Positions 9,324 through 18,064 of a DNA stretch of 47,531 nt are shown in pieces (the stretch's first letter is position 1; each line of letters begins with the position of its first letter). Under the pieces are notes generated by a model. That model ran no database searches. It had not been told where the DNA came from and saw only the letters and a program-made list of their open reading frames with translations. The DNA lies in contig CAZEUR010000004.1 in NCBI GenBank assembly GCA_964515175.1, positions 1-47,531 of the forward strand, in the 5' to 3' direction. The stretch is from CAIWGV01 sp964515175. Its GTDB lineage: Bacteria > Pseudomonadota > Alphaproteobacteria > UBA7879 > UBA5542. A program made the translations under genes and the position numbers.

Positions 9324-10284
9324 AACATCAATTGTCCTTGTGGGGTGCGGTGACTGGGGGAAAAATATCGCGAAAACTCTTAGCCACTTAAATGTTTTAA
9401 CAGGGATTGTGGATCCTCATCCAACAGAACAGGTTAAGAAACTTGTGGAAGACCTAAAAGTTCCCTTAGTGGATTTTAAGGAATGCTTAAAGGATTCTGA
9501 TCTATCAGGTATGGTGATTGCAACCCCTACACCAACGCACTTTGAGCTTGCTTCCCAGGCCATTACAGCGGGTAAGCATGTTTTGGTGGAGAAACCCTTA
9601 GCGGCAGCACCAAAACAGGCTCAAACGCTCATAAAACTAGCAGAGCAAAAGAACAGGATTCTGATGGTGGGGCATTTGCTTCTTTATCATCCAGCTTTCC
9701 AGAAAATTCTGGAATGGGTAGAATCTGGAAAATTAGGGAAAATTCTTGAAATCCAGACTTATCGACGAAACTTGGGCAAGATCCATCTTCATGAAAGCGT
9801 TACCTGGGATTTAGGACCCCATGATCTTTCTATGGTGTTTGCGCTTATGAAAAACAAGTCCTTGAAAAAGGTTTCGGCTCAGGGGCATGCCTATGTGTCT
9901 CCTCATGATGATATCAGTACCCTCTCTTTAGAGTTTGAGGGAGGACCTTTTGCTCAAATCAGTCTGTCGCGCCTTCACCCGTTCAAAGAACAAAAAGTAA
10001 TTGTCATTGGGAGCCAAGGAATGGCCGTATTTGATGATACAAAGCCTTGGGATCAAAAGGCTGTTTTTTATAAAAGTTATGTAGCTTGTGAGAATGGAAA
10101 AGTTATCCTACATAAGGATGGTGTGGCAGAGGTGGCTAGTCTATCCCTTGCAGAGCCTTTGAGATTAGAGCTCGAGCATTTTATCCAGTGTATCGAAAAA
10201 AATCAGCCCCCTCTAACGTCGGGAGAGTCGGCGTTGAAGGGAATAGAGATTTTAAGCAACATTGAAAAATTTAAAGAAGCTTGA
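9307..10284 (+). CDS. Gfo/Idh/MocA family NAD(P)-dependent oxidoreductase
   Basis: This is a sugar or nucleotide-sugar dehydrogenase-like protein of about 325 residues. The Rossmann fold begins with IVLVGCGDWGKNIAK. The family's catalytic EKP motif is in HVLVEKPLA, followed by VGHLLLYHPA and a C-terminal alpha/beta domain with DLGPHDLSMV, where the His is a likely catalytic residue. Closest by architecture are WlbA/UDP-sugar 3-dehydrogenases and inositol dehydrogenases. The ATG at 9307 is preceded by GGACAGG, while an upstream ATG at 9295 has no such site. Either start overlaps the preceding membrane gene. The substrate is unknown. A role in surface-sugar synthesis is only suggested by the polysaccharide exporter 8 kb away. 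Confidence 0.82.
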   Translation: MALSSKTSIVLVGCGDWGKNIAKTLSHLNVLTGIVDPHPTEQVKKLVEDLKVPLVDFKECLKDSDLSGMVIATPTPTHFELASQAITAGKHVLVEKPLAAAPKQAQTLIKLAEQKNRILMVGHLLLYHPAFQKILEWVESGKLGKILEIQTYRRNLGKIHLHESVTWDLGPHDLSMVFALMKNKSLKKVSAQGHAYVSPHDDISTLSLEFEGGPFAQISLSRLHPFKEQKVIVIGSQGMAVFDDTKPWDQKAVFYKSYVACENGKVILHKDGVAEVASLSLAEPLRLELEHFIQCIEKNQPPLTSGESALKGIEILSNIEKFKEA

Positions 10285-10339
10285 AAAGATTCCTAATTCA
10301 GGTACTGTTTAAAAGATCATTAATTTTTTAGAGGTTTTT

Positions 10340-11584
10340 ATGTCCGTGCAACTCACTACTCTCCCTAATGGATTTCGTATTGTTACGGATTCAATTTCCA
10401 CTGTCGAAACGGCATCTGTGGGTGTTTGGATTGGAGCGGGGTCTCGGAACGAAACCATCCACAATAATGGCGTTGCTCACTTTTTGGAGCACATGGCCTT
10501 TAAAGGAACAACGACGCGATCGGCCTATGAAATAGCTCGCGCTGTGGAAGATGTGGGCGGATATCTGAATGCTTATACAAGCCGAGAGATCACAGCCTAT
10601 TATGCCCGTGTTCTTAAACAAGATGTGGGCTTGGCAATCGATATCTTAGGAGATATTCTTGAAAACTCTACGTTTGAGGAGGTTGAGCTTTTAAAAGAAA
10701 GGGATGTGATTCTTCAAGAGATCAGCCAGTCAAAAGATACGCCAGATGACATTATTTTTGATTATTTCCAAGAAACAGCTTACCCAAACCAGCCCTTGGG
10801 GCGTACCATTTTGGGACCGGAAAAGAATGTAAGCGGCATGACGCGCGACACCTTAATAGAGTTCATGCAAAATCAGTATAACCCCTCCCAAATGGTTTTT
10901 GCGGCGGCAGGAAACGTGAATCATGAAGAGATTGTGGACCAAGTTCAGCGTCATTTTCATCTTAAGAAAAACACAAGTCCCACGCTCCAAGAGCCGGCTC
11001 TTTATAAAGGCGGTACATTTCAAGAAACTCGGGAACTTGAGCAGCTTCATTTAATTTTGGGAGTGCAAGGAATCTCTACCCAACATAAAGATTTCTATGC
11101 GGCAACCATTTATTCAACCCTTTTGGGGGGAGGTATGGCATCGCGGCTTTTCCAAGAGGTTCGGGAAAAAAGAGGTCTTGCTTACTCTATCTATTCTTTT
11201 AGCTCCTCTTATAGGGATTCTGGTGTTTTTGGGGTTTACGCGGGTACCAGCAAAAAAGAAGGTCCCCAGGTCATTCAAGTTGTTAAAGAAGAGCTGCATA
11301 AGTCAACATATACGCTTTCAGAAGAAGAGGTGAGTCGGGCGAAAGCTCAATTAAAAGCAGGTCTTCTCATGGGAATGGAGAGCACCTCTCACCGAGCAAA
11401 GACTCTGGCGCAACAGCTTCTAACTTTCGGAAAAATATTTACGCCTGACGAAACTGTTCAAAAAATAGAAGCTCCATCTCTCGAAGAAATTCAGAATTTT
11501 GCCAAAAGAATTTTAGAAAGCTCTTTCACTCTTGCAGCGGTTGGTCCTATAAAAATTCTAGAAAAAGTTTCTGATGAAAAGTAA
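10340..11584 (+). CDS. M16 family zinc metallopeptidase (MPP/rickettsial peptidase type)
   Basis: This pitrilysin-type protease has 414 residues. The inverted zinc motif HxxEH is present as His47-Phe-Leu-Glu50-His51, and the third ligand is Glu127, about 76 residues on. The second half carries the substrate-binding loop EVREKRGLAYSIYSF found in mitochondrial processing peptidase beta subunits. Alphaproteobacteria commonly encode one soluble M16B protein of this length, and it is regarded as the ancestor-like relative of MPP. Its in vivo substrates are not established. It is cytoplasmic or periplasmic; no clear signal peptide is seen. GAGG precedes the ATG. Confidence 0.92.
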   Translation: MSVQLTTLPNGFRIVTDSISTVETASVGVWIGAGSRNETIHNNGVAHFLEHMAFKGTTTRSAYEIARAVEDVGGYLNAYTSREITAYYARVLKQDVGLAIDILGDILENSTFEEVELLKERDVILQEISQSKDTPDDIIFDYFQETAYPNQPLGRTILGPEKNVSGMTRDTLIEFMQNQYNPSQMVFAAAGNVNHEEIVDQVQRHFHLKKNTSPTLQEPALYKGGTFQETRELEQLHLILGVQGISTQHKDFYAATIYSTLLGGGMASRLFQEVREKRGLAYSIYSFSSSYRDSGVFGVYAGTSKKEGPQVIQVVKEELHKSTYTLSEEEVSRAKAQLKAGLLMGMESTSHRAKTLAQQLLTFGKIFTPDETVQKIEAPSLEEIQNFAKRILESSFTLAAVGPIKILEKVSDEK

Positions 11585-11696
11585 TAAAAAATAATAAAAA
11601 AAATAATTGATTTTTATATTCAATATTAGTACTTTCAATTGAAATGAATAGGGCAAAATAAGCCCCTTTATTATTTATCCTAACAGGAGAAATTCT

Positions 11697-11936
11697 ATGC
11701 CTTTGGCCCATATGATTGGTTATATTGCTGTCCTAAAAAGTCTTCATGAAGACCTTGAGCAGTTAGGAATTTATATGGAGGAGGTGCAAAATTCTTTGCG
11801 AGAGGGGCGCGATTTTTTGAATAAGGCAGAAATTCTTTCAAAAACTTTAGATGTGCGAATGGGTTCAGGAAGTAGGGACTATGAAGCTCTTATGAACTTT
11901 CTCGAGCATCTAAAAAAATCTTCGGATTCGAAATAA
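11697..11936 (+). CDS. Small hypothetical helical protein (79 aa)
   Basis: I do not recognise this family. The gene is supported by an excellent ribosome-binding site (ACAGGAGA, 7-8 bases before the ATG). Its codon use is like that of its neighbours and its composition is plausible and soluble. The product looks almost entirely alpha-helical, with heptad-like Leu/Ile spacing (LKSLHEDLEQLGIYMEEVQ). A Gly-Ser hinge sits near residue 56. No signal peptide or Cys is present. It stands alone, with 112 bases upstream containing a perfect 12-bp palindrome (11634-11645). Confidence 0.6.
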   Translation: MPLAHMIGYIAVLKSLHEDLEQLGIYMEEVQNSLREGRDFLNKAEILSKTLDVRMGSGSRDYEALMNFLEHLKKSSDSK

Positions 11937-12084
11937 CCTCTTGCAAAAACTAATTCTATTTAGCTCCTTAGATTTTTCTGGAGTTCTAGGCGGTCTTATG
12001 GTTAAATGACCTCGCTTGTATGCACTAAACCCCTTGGAGAACAAAAGGGGAATAAGAATATGACCACTGATAATAGTATGCATT

Positions 12085-12102
12085 AGGAGGAGCTATAATT
12101 TG
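12085..12102 (+). promoter_or_regulatory. Strong Shine-Dalgarno that fixes a TTG start
   Basis: AGGAGG at 12085-12090 lies nine bases before TTG at 12100. No ATG or GTG in the same frame is comparably placed, so this site decides the start of the antiporter gene. Confidence 0.75.
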
Positions 12103-13830
12103 GAGACTGTACCCCATCAATTTTGGGAAGTTCTGTACTTTTTAGGAGCGGCGGTTGTTGTTTCAACTATTTGCAATAAGCTGAGCATTACCTCAACTTT
12201 GGGGTATTTGTTTGCGGGGGTTGTTTTAGGCCCCCATTTCGTTGGCCTCTTTTCTAGCATCGAAGTTTCTCAGCACATTGCGGAATTTGGAGTCGTTTTT
12301 CTTCTGTTTACCATTGGTTTGGAACTTCCCTGGGAAAGGCTCCAAGAGCTTCGGCGATACGTATTTGGTATGGGATCTCTTCAGGTTCTTCTTACCTCTT
12401 TTTTGTTTGGATGTATGGCTTCTTATTTTGGGGCTAACCTAGAAACATCTGTTCTTTTGGGGGTGGGTCTTGCTTTTTCCTCTACCGCCGTTGTACTGCA
12501 ACTTTTATCTGACCAAAAAGCTATTACATCTCGATTTGGACGTATTTCTTTTTCTGTTTTGTTATTCCAAGACTTTATTGTGATTGTGATTCTGGTGTGG
12601 GTTACGCTTATGCAGGAGAGTAAGGCTTCATTCCTTGAAGTGCTAGGGTGGGCAGCCTTTAAGGTTGTGGGTGTCTTTATTGGATTTATTATCTTTGGTC
12701 GGTTTTTACTGAGGCCTTTCTACCGTATGGTTGTTTCTACCAAAAGTGGAGATTTGTTCTTTGCCATGACACTCCTCATTATTGTCGCCACAAGTTTTGC
12801 CACTGAGTATGCTGGTCTTTCCATGGGACTGGGGGCCTTCTTGGCAGGTCTTCTTATGGCAGAAACGGAATATAAACATCAAGTTGAGGCAGATATTAAA
12901 CCTTTCCGATCCTTGTTATTGGGCCTTTTCTTTATGACGGTTGGAATGTCCCTTAATCCTCAAGTTCTCTTGCAAGACCCAAAGCTTATTGGATCATTCT
13001 TCTGCTTGATGTTGCTTGGAAAAATAGCCGTTCTTTTGATTACGTGCATGATTATGCGATTGCCCGTCAAAACAGGTATCAGAATTGCCTTATTGCTTGC
13101 AGGAGGAAGTGAGTTTGTTTTTGTTCTCTTTAAACAGGCAGAACTGAGCGGTCTTATTACAAATGATTTAAACCAGATCGTTTATTTGATTGTGGTCCTC
13201 AGCATGATGGTAAGTCCCCTTCTTGCCTTTATTGGGACGTTTATTAGTAACCGAATTGGACGGGAAACTGGGATTGCGTTAAAAGCAGCAGAGGAAGAAT
13301 CTGTGGACCTTAAAAACCACGTCATCATCGTTGGGTTTGGATTGGTGGGAGAAACAGTTCATAATATTTTGTCCACAAAATACATACCCCACATTATTGT
13401 GGATATGAATATCAGTCGTGTGGCTTTGGGGCGTATGAAAAATGTCCCCATTTTCTTTGGAGATGCTCGAAAAATAGAGGTGTTTCACGCTTTCCATGCA
13501 GAGCGGGCGAAAGCTGTTGTGGTGAGTGTGGATGACTTTAGTCTTCCCTCAAGGTTGGTTATTACCCTGAAACGCTACTTTCCTCACTTGAAGGTGTTTG
13601 TGCGTGTTCAGGACAGTGATCAGGCCATGAAGCTTCAGGAACTGGGGGCGGAACCTGTGGTGCCGGAAATGTTTGCCCCCAGCTTCCAATTGGCATCAGC
13701 TGTGCTCGAGCTCTTTGGGTTAAAAGCGGAACAAGTGGATGCAGTGATTGAAAAATATCGTCGCACTCTACTGGCCAAACAAAACTTCAAAGACGGTAAA
13801 GTTCCTTGGATTTCCCGAGTGTTTGGGTAA
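12100..13830 (+). CDS. CPA2-family monovalent cation:proton antiporter with RCK domain (KefB/YbaL type)
   Basis: This is a potassium or sodium/proton antiporter of 576 residues. About twelve membrane spans (residues 8-385) include the family motif GLELPWERLQELRRYVFGMG and the conserved SSTAVVLQLL helix. A cytoplasmic RCK_N (TrkA-N) domain starts at HVIIVGFGLVGE near residue 407, with nucleotide-binding GxGxxG and the acidic end of strand two (IIVDMN). No TrkA-C domain is evident. The start codon is TTG. It is chosen because a perfect AGGAGG (12085-12090) lies nine bases upstream. Proteins of this build protect against electrophiles or regulate potassium and pH. A KefF-like partner is not adjacent. 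Confidence 0.88.
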   Translation: METVPHQFWEVLYFLGAAVVVSTICNKLSITSTLGYLFAGVVLGPHFVGLFSSIEVSQHIAEFGVVFLLFTIGLELPWERLQELRRYVFGMGSLQVLLTSFLFGCMASYFGANLETSVLLGVGLAFSSTAVVLQLLSDQKAITSRFGRISFSVLLFQDFIVIVILVWVTLMQESKASFLEVLGWAAFKVVGVFIGFIIFGRFLLRPFYRMVVSTKSGDLFFAMTLLIIVATSFATEYAGLSMGLGAFLAGLLMAETEYKHQVEADIKPFRSLLLGLFFMTVGMSLNPQVLLQDPKLIGSFFCLMLLGKIAVLLITCMIMRLPVKTGIRIALLLAGGSEFVFVLFKQAELSGLITNDLNQIVYLIVVLSMMVSPLLAFIGTFISNRIGRETGIALKAAEEESVDLKNHVIIVGFGLVGETVHNILSTKYIPHIIVDMNISRVALGRMKNVPIFFGDARKIEVFHAFHAERAKAVVVSVDDFSLPSRLVITLKRYFPHLKVFVRVQDSDQAMKLQELGAEPVVPEMFAPSFQLASAVLELFGLKAEQVDAVIEKYRRTLLAKQNFKDGKVPWISRVFG

Positions 13831-13904
13831 TTTCTCCGTATAATTCTGGAGACATACTCCACAATTACATGAAATTTTCTGGAAGGCAGATCTTAAAATT
13901 TTAT

Positions 13905-13951
13905 TATTAGGTGTTTTAGTCCTTCTACTTAAAGGGACTAAACACCTAATA
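13905..13951. repeat. Long inverted repeat (17-bp stem, one-base bulge)
   Basis: The left arm TATTAGGTGTTTTAGTCC (13905-13922) pairs with the right arm GGACTAAACACCTAATA (13935-13951). There is a single unpaired T and a 12-base loop. It lies 75 bases after the antiporter stop and 37 bases before the next gene. No U-run follows on either strand, so it is not a canonical intrinsic terminator. It could be an RNA hairpin protecting the upstream transcript, a protein-binding dyad or a dispersed repeat copy. Confidence 0.7.
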
Positions 13952-13988
13952 CCTTGAAATAAAAAATAATATTACTATATATAAAAAC

Positions 13989-15752
13989 ATGAAAATATTT
14001 TTTATTCTATTAATATTGTTTTTACATTCAGGGTGGACGACTCTAGCGCCTGAGGATCTTCAGGAATTGAGAGCTATTTATTCATCTAAAATCAACATTT
14101 TGGAAGATAGAAGAGATCGTGCTGAAGTGTTCTTGATGGAAGTAAAAAAAACACAAAACTCAGATGCAGGACTGAAGCGCCTTAAAGAAATTTTTATTTG
14201 CTGTGGAGGGAATTCCCAGCAAAATGACTTTGGTGTGCTTCATCGGCAGCTTTTAACAAAATTATTAGACGATGTACAAACCATGTCGGCTAATGTACGA
14301 AATATTAGAGAGCTATCACAGACGAACCTAAATCCAGTTGATATGATTCCAAAAATGCTCAAAGACAGTCATTCTGTATTCTTGCGGAGAATGGATCCCG
14401 AGAAACATATACCATTTGTAACTCCAGAAATTATGGATTATGAGAAATATTCCGCAGAAGAAAGAGCTCAAGCAGCTTTTGCTGTTGAAGTCCGTGCGGA
14501 TGATAATTACTGCTTAAAAATTCTGTGTCGAGCCATGACTCCTGAATGGATCAGTCAAGAATTTAAACCTTATATTAAAGAATTTCGTTCTCGCAGATTA
14601 GACGCTAATCCAGGTTGGTTTTTTGCGGGGTATTTTATGGTATTAAAGGCATATGTTTTTGATTTGGTAGAAAATCCCCCATCTCCTGATCAGTGGTACT
14701 TAAGATTTTCCGAAAGAAATTTTGAGGTATTAAATACAAATCTTCAAACACTCAACGATTTGATAGCGCCTTTTTTATTGCAGAAAATACAAATTCAGAA
14801 TCAATTGCAGACAGTAATTGAGGCTCTCCGGCCAGCTTTTCAAAGAAAGCTTGCAGAGATTCAAGTAGAGATTGGGGGGCTTGAAAAAAAGAAAAATGAC
14901 ACAGATCAAGAGAAGAAAAGATTCCAAACACTTGTATTTATGCTTGGAAGTCTTAGGAGCGCCGAAGAAGAGGCTTTGCAGCAATTAAACCTGTTTGATC
15001 AAAGAAAAATACAGCGCGGAAATTTTTTAAAAATAAAAGCAGAAAAAGCGGCTATTACTGCGGCTGAAGAAGCAAAGAAGACAAGAATAGATGGAAAAAA
15101 AGCTCGTCAAGCAGCAAGGAAAGCTCTAGATGAGGCAAACTTAGCAAGACGCGCCCTTGAAAGAGAACAAGAACGTAAAGATGCGGAGTTAACGTATGCT
15201 TTAAAGGTGAGCCAACAATCCCCTATCGCTCAATCTGCCGAAGTCGCTTCGGTTGGTCCGGCTGAGTTCGTTTCCGTTTTAGAGCCATCTGTTCAGATTC
15301 AAGCAGCGGCAGTAGCCTTTCCAGATGAACCTATGGCACAGGATTTAAATCCTGAGATTAGAGAAGAAGTCCGCGCCGCTATGGCAGAGATGGAGGCATA
15401 TAATCAAAGGCGCCCGCAGGCAGCGGAAGCCCTTGTGTTGGAGGATGTTGCGCAAAAACAAATTCATTTGCCTCGTAATGATTTGGACCTTGTGACTAAC
15501 TTTTGGCGGGATAGAACCTTGTCTTGGAAGGCCTTTAGCTGCTTTTTTACTCGAATCTTGGGAGCGACGTTAGATGCACAGGCAGGAGGATCTATTCGGA
15601 AGTTTATATTTCAAAATGGAAAAAAGATCATTGTCCATGAGCCCCATGCTGGCTCCAAAGAAGATTTAGGTCCCCATACTTTAGGTCGTGTAAGAGCCTG
15701 GCTTCAAGAAAATTTGGGGCTTTCCCAAGACTCATTTGCCCTAAAAATTTAA
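13989..15752 (+). CDS. Exported coiled-coil protein with C-terminal HicA-like domain
   Basis: This protein of 587 residues begins with a signal peptide (residues 1-20, MKIFFILLILFLHSGWTTLA). Residues 25-270 are a helical region of unknown family. Residues 270-405 are strongly charged and Ala-rich, probably coiled coil. Residues 410-495 are a Pro/Ala-rich linker. Residues 500-580 resemble the HicA toxin fold: a helix (SWKAFSCFFTRILGATL), GGS at 533-535, paired strands (KFIFQNGKKIIVHEPH) and a final helix (LGRVRAWLQENLGL). The glycine-serine is followed by Ile instead of the catalytic His of classical HicA, as also happens in the 'FHRPH' HicA subgroup. No HicB gene is adjacent. Export plus an RNA-binding-like fold suggests an effector, or a domain used for another purpose. 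The N-terminal family is unknown to me. Confidence 0.7.
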   Translation: MKIFFILLILFLHSGWTTLAPEDLQELRAIYSSKINILEDRRDRAEVFLMEVKKTQNSDAGLKRLKEIFICCGGNSQQNDFGVLHRQLLTKLLDDVQTMSANVRNIRELSQTNLNPVDMIPKMLKDSHSVFLRRMDPEKHIPFVTPEIMDYEKYSAEERAQAAFAVEVRADDNYCLKILCRAMTPEWISQEFKPYIKEFRSRRLDANPGWFFAGYFMVLKAYVFDLVENPPSPDQWYLRFSERNFEVLNTNLQTLNDLIAPFLLQKIQIQNQLQTVIEALRPAFQRKLAEIQVEIGGLEKKKNDTDQEKKRFQTLVFMLGSLRSAEEEALQQLNLFDQRKIQRGNFLKIKAEKAAITAAEEAKKTRIDGKKARQAARKALDEANLARRALEREQERKDAELTYALKVSQQSPIAQSAEVASVGPAEFVSVLEPSVQIQAAAVAFPDEPMAQDLNPEIREEVRAAMAEMEAYNQRRPQAAEALVLEDVAQKQIHLPRNDLDLVTNFWRDRTLSWKAFSCFFTRILGATLDAQAGGSIRKFIFQNGKKIIVHEPHAGSKEDLGPHTLGRVRAWLQENLGLSQDSFALKI

Positions 15753-15806
15753 GGGGCCTAACAGCTGCGTCTTTGGAGTTTCCTTGGTTCTTAAAAAAGA
15801 AAAATA

Positions 15807-16601
15807 TTACTTCTTAATCTTATCTAAATTATGAACTTTCACGCGTTTGACGCGGCGGGCATCGCAGGTGAGGACCTCAAAGACAATACCTGATTGATGC
15901 TTTATAAGCTCACCTCGGACAGGAACATGACCGGCAACGGTCATAACCCATCCGCCAACTGTTTCTGGGTCTTTCTCCCGTTCTCGGGTGGTCATGACAG
16001 GCCCAAATTCTTCCTCGAAATCGGGCACAGGCATGCGGCCATCTACAATGGCCGTGTGGTCTGCATTGCGAATGAGCGGCTCTACTTCTTTGTGTTCTTC
16101 TAAATCCATATCCCCAATAATTTTCTCAACGATATCGCTGAGGGTTACAAGGCCATCTACGCCACCGAACTCATCTACTACAATGGCCATGTAGATCTTT
16201 TCCTCTCGCATCTTGATTAAAAGGTCATTACAAGAAAGGGAGGGGGCCACAAATAAAACAGATTTCAAATATTTCTCTATGGAGAAGTCCTTGGATTCAA
16301 AGGAGCTTGCTATATCCCGCATATGCAGGCCCCCTAAGATTTTATCTAAATCATGACGACAGACGGGAAAAGAACTGTAGGGATATTTTAGAAGTTCTTT
16401 CCGTGCCTTTATAAAGGGTTTATCTATATCTATCCAGATAATATCTGCCCGGGGTGTCATAACATCTTTGATTGGAATGTGAAGAAACTTCGCAATGTTT
16501 CGAAGGAGTGGAGATTCTGAACTGGACTCCATAAAGCTGTGCTCAGAGGGTTCAGTCTTTCTATTTTTTCTAAATGATTTTAGGAGATTTTTCAGAGGCA
16601 C
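15807..16601 (-). CDS. corC: CBS-domain protein of the HlyC/CorC family
   Basis: This is a soluble protein of 264 residues with two CBS domains (from IPIKDVMTPRADI to the end of the second domain near residue 175) and a C-terminal CorC_HlyC domain with RMPVPDFEEEFG. The membrane DUF21 part of longer relatives is missing, as in E. coli YbeX. The family is linked to magnesium/cobalt homeostasis and ribosome quality. The start is GTG at 16601, directly after the TAA of ybeY. GGGAG lies about nine bases before it. It is the last gene of the secA-miaB-phoH-ybeY string, and the ybeY-ybeX pairing is widely conserved. Confidence 0.93.
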   Translation of the reverse strand: MPLKNLLKSFRKNRKTEPSEHSFMESSSESPLLRNIAKFLHIPIKDVMTPRADIIWIDIDKPFIKARKELLKYPYSSFPVCRHDLDKILGGLHMRDIASSFESKDFSIEKYLKSVLFVAPSLSCNDLLIKMREEKIYMAIVVDEFGGVDGLVTLSDIVEKIIGDMDLEEHKEVEPLIRNADHTAIVDGRMPVPDFEEEFGPVMTTREREKDPETVGGWVMTVAGHVPVRGELIKHQSGIVFEVLTCDARRVKRVKVHNLDKIKK

Positions 16602-17123
16602 TTAGCGTTCTCCCACGGCATAAGGGTTTTTAATGTGCAAAGTATCTAAAATTTTTATTTCCAATTCTTCCATTTCTACGGCGTCATCTTCCCCTATCTC
16701 ATGGTCAAATCCCAACAGATGCAAAAACCCATGAATAGCAAGGTGAATCAAGTGATCCTCAAAAGAAATTCTTTTGTGGAGAGATTCAGCTTCAATGGTT
16801 TCGTAGGCCAAAACAATATCACCCAATAACACAGTTTCCCCTCCCGGTAAATACGTTCCTTTTTCAAGCGCCTCAAAGGGAAAGGAAAGAACGTTGGTGG
16901 GCTTGTCTTTTTTGCGATATTCTCGATTCAGGTTCTGAATAAAAGAATTATCAGCAAGCAAAACGCTTACCTGAATTTTGTCCTTTAAAAGAGGAAAAAA
17001 ATTCATAGCTGTCTCGAGGCCTTTGATAATTGATCTCTCCATGATTTGAAGGGGGTTCTCCCACAATGAGGATTGAACAGAGATTTGAATCCAATCAGCT
17101 TCTTCAAGCGGGGGAGTCTGCAT
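16602..17123 (-). CDS. ybeY: Endoribonuclease YbeY (16S rRNA 3' maturation)
   Basis: This single-strand metallo-endoribonuclease acts in 16S rRNA processing and late ribosome quality control. It has 173 residues, a normal length. The zinc motif HxxxHxxxxxH appears as HGFLHLLGFDH, preceded by LIHLAI, and the YRKKDKPTNVLSFPF motif lies in the core. Its start lies 20 bases inside the end of phoH and its stop touches the corC start, so translation of the three is coupled. Confidence 0.95.
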   Translation of the reverse strand: MQTPPLEEADWIQISVQSSLWENPLQIMERSIIKGLETAMNFFPLLKDKIQVSVLLADNSFIQNLNREYRKKDKPTNVLSFPFEALEKGTYLPGGETVLLGDIVLAYETIEAESLHKRISFEDHLIHLAIHGFLHLLGFDHEIGEDDAVEMEELEIKILDTLHIKNPYAVGER

Positions 17124-18060
17124 AAGCTCTAACGATATGACCTACCAACGGATGCCGCACCACATCACTATCTTTAAATTCCATGAAAGCGATTGAGTCA
17201 ATATCTCTTAAACGCTCGTGCGCGTCTATAAGGCCTGATTTCTGCTGAAAAGGCAAGTCAATCTGTGTGGAGTCTCCTGTGATTACCATGCGAGACCCTT
17301 CGCCGAGCCTTGTCAGAAACATTTTCATTTGCATGGTGGTGGTATTTTGAGCCTCATCCAAAATGATGTAAGAATGAGCAAGAGTCCGCCCTCTCATGAA
17401 GGCAAGTGGTGCCACTTCAATGGTGCCACTTTCCATGAGTTTCTCCACATGAGTTTCATGGAACATTTCATACAGGGCATCATAAATTGGTCGCAAATAG
17501 GGATCTACTTTTTCTTTTAGGTCTCCTGGTAAAAACCCAAGTTTTTCACCGGCTTCGATGGCAGGACGAGAGAGGATCAATCGGTCTACTTTACCTTGCA
17601 TGAGCAAAGATACCCCCATGGCAACGGCCATATAGGTTTTTCCAGTTCCGGCTGGCCCCAAACCAAATACGAGTTCTTTTGTTTGGAGATGCCGAATGAA
17701 ATCGGCTTGAGCCTTATTACGAGGTACAATGGTTCTCTCTGCTGTTCGGAGGCGAATTTTTATTTCAGAATCATCTTTTTCGCCTTGATACATATGGTCA
17801 TCAACTTTGGAAGATGTCATTTCGTGTCCTTTTTCAAGAGCCTCGTAAAGGCTTTTTAAAACAGCTTCTGCATGATCAATGGCGGGCTGATCACCTTTGA
17901 GGGTCAGAATATTTCCCCGAAGAGAAATTTTCACATTCACTTGTTTTTCGAGTTTCTTTAAGTGCGTATTGTGAGATCCCACCAGTTGCTGGAGGAGCTG
18001 ATTGTCCATAAATTCTAAAAATGTTTCTTTATTAGGTCCGTCAAATTTTTGTTTTGCCAC
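17104..18060 (-). CDS. PhoH-like ATPase (YbeZ)
   Basis: This is a P-loop ATPase of 318 residues. A small KH-like N-terminal domain (residues 20-75) precedes the PhoH domain. The Walker A motif is GPAGTGKTYM, Walker B is YIILDEAQN, and the sensor region is RMVITGDSTQIDLP. Its partner in many proteobacteria is YbeY, which overlaps its end here. The two are thought to act together on RNA. The start is at 18060, four bases after the miaB stop. Confidence 0.93.
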   Translation of the reverse strand: MAKQKFDGPNKETFLEFMDNQLLQQLVGSHNTHLKKLEKQVNVKISLRGNILTLKGDQPAIDHAEAVLKSLYEALEKGHEMTSSKVDDHMYQGEKDDSEIKIRLRTAERTIVPRNKAQADFIRHLQTKELVFGLGPAGTGKTYMAVAMGVSLLMQGKVDRLILSRPAIEAGEKLGFLPGDLKEKVDPYLRPIYDALYEMFHETHVEKLMESGTIEVAPLAFMRGRTLAHSYIILDEAQNTTTMQMKMFLTRLGEGSRMVITGDSTQIDLPFQQKSGLIDAHERLRDIDSIAFMEFKDSDVVRHPLVGHIVRAYADSPA

Positions 18061-18064
18061 TCAC

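Noticed and set aside
11634..11645. Perfect 12-bp palindrome TTTCAATTGAAA
   Set aside because: Short AT-rich palindromes occur by chance in such DNA, and no second copy or operator context is seen.
12030..12050. CCCCTT...AAGGGG hairpin before the antiporter gene
   Set aside because: The six-base stem has no T-run and no obvious partner gene. It is too weak to call a terminator.
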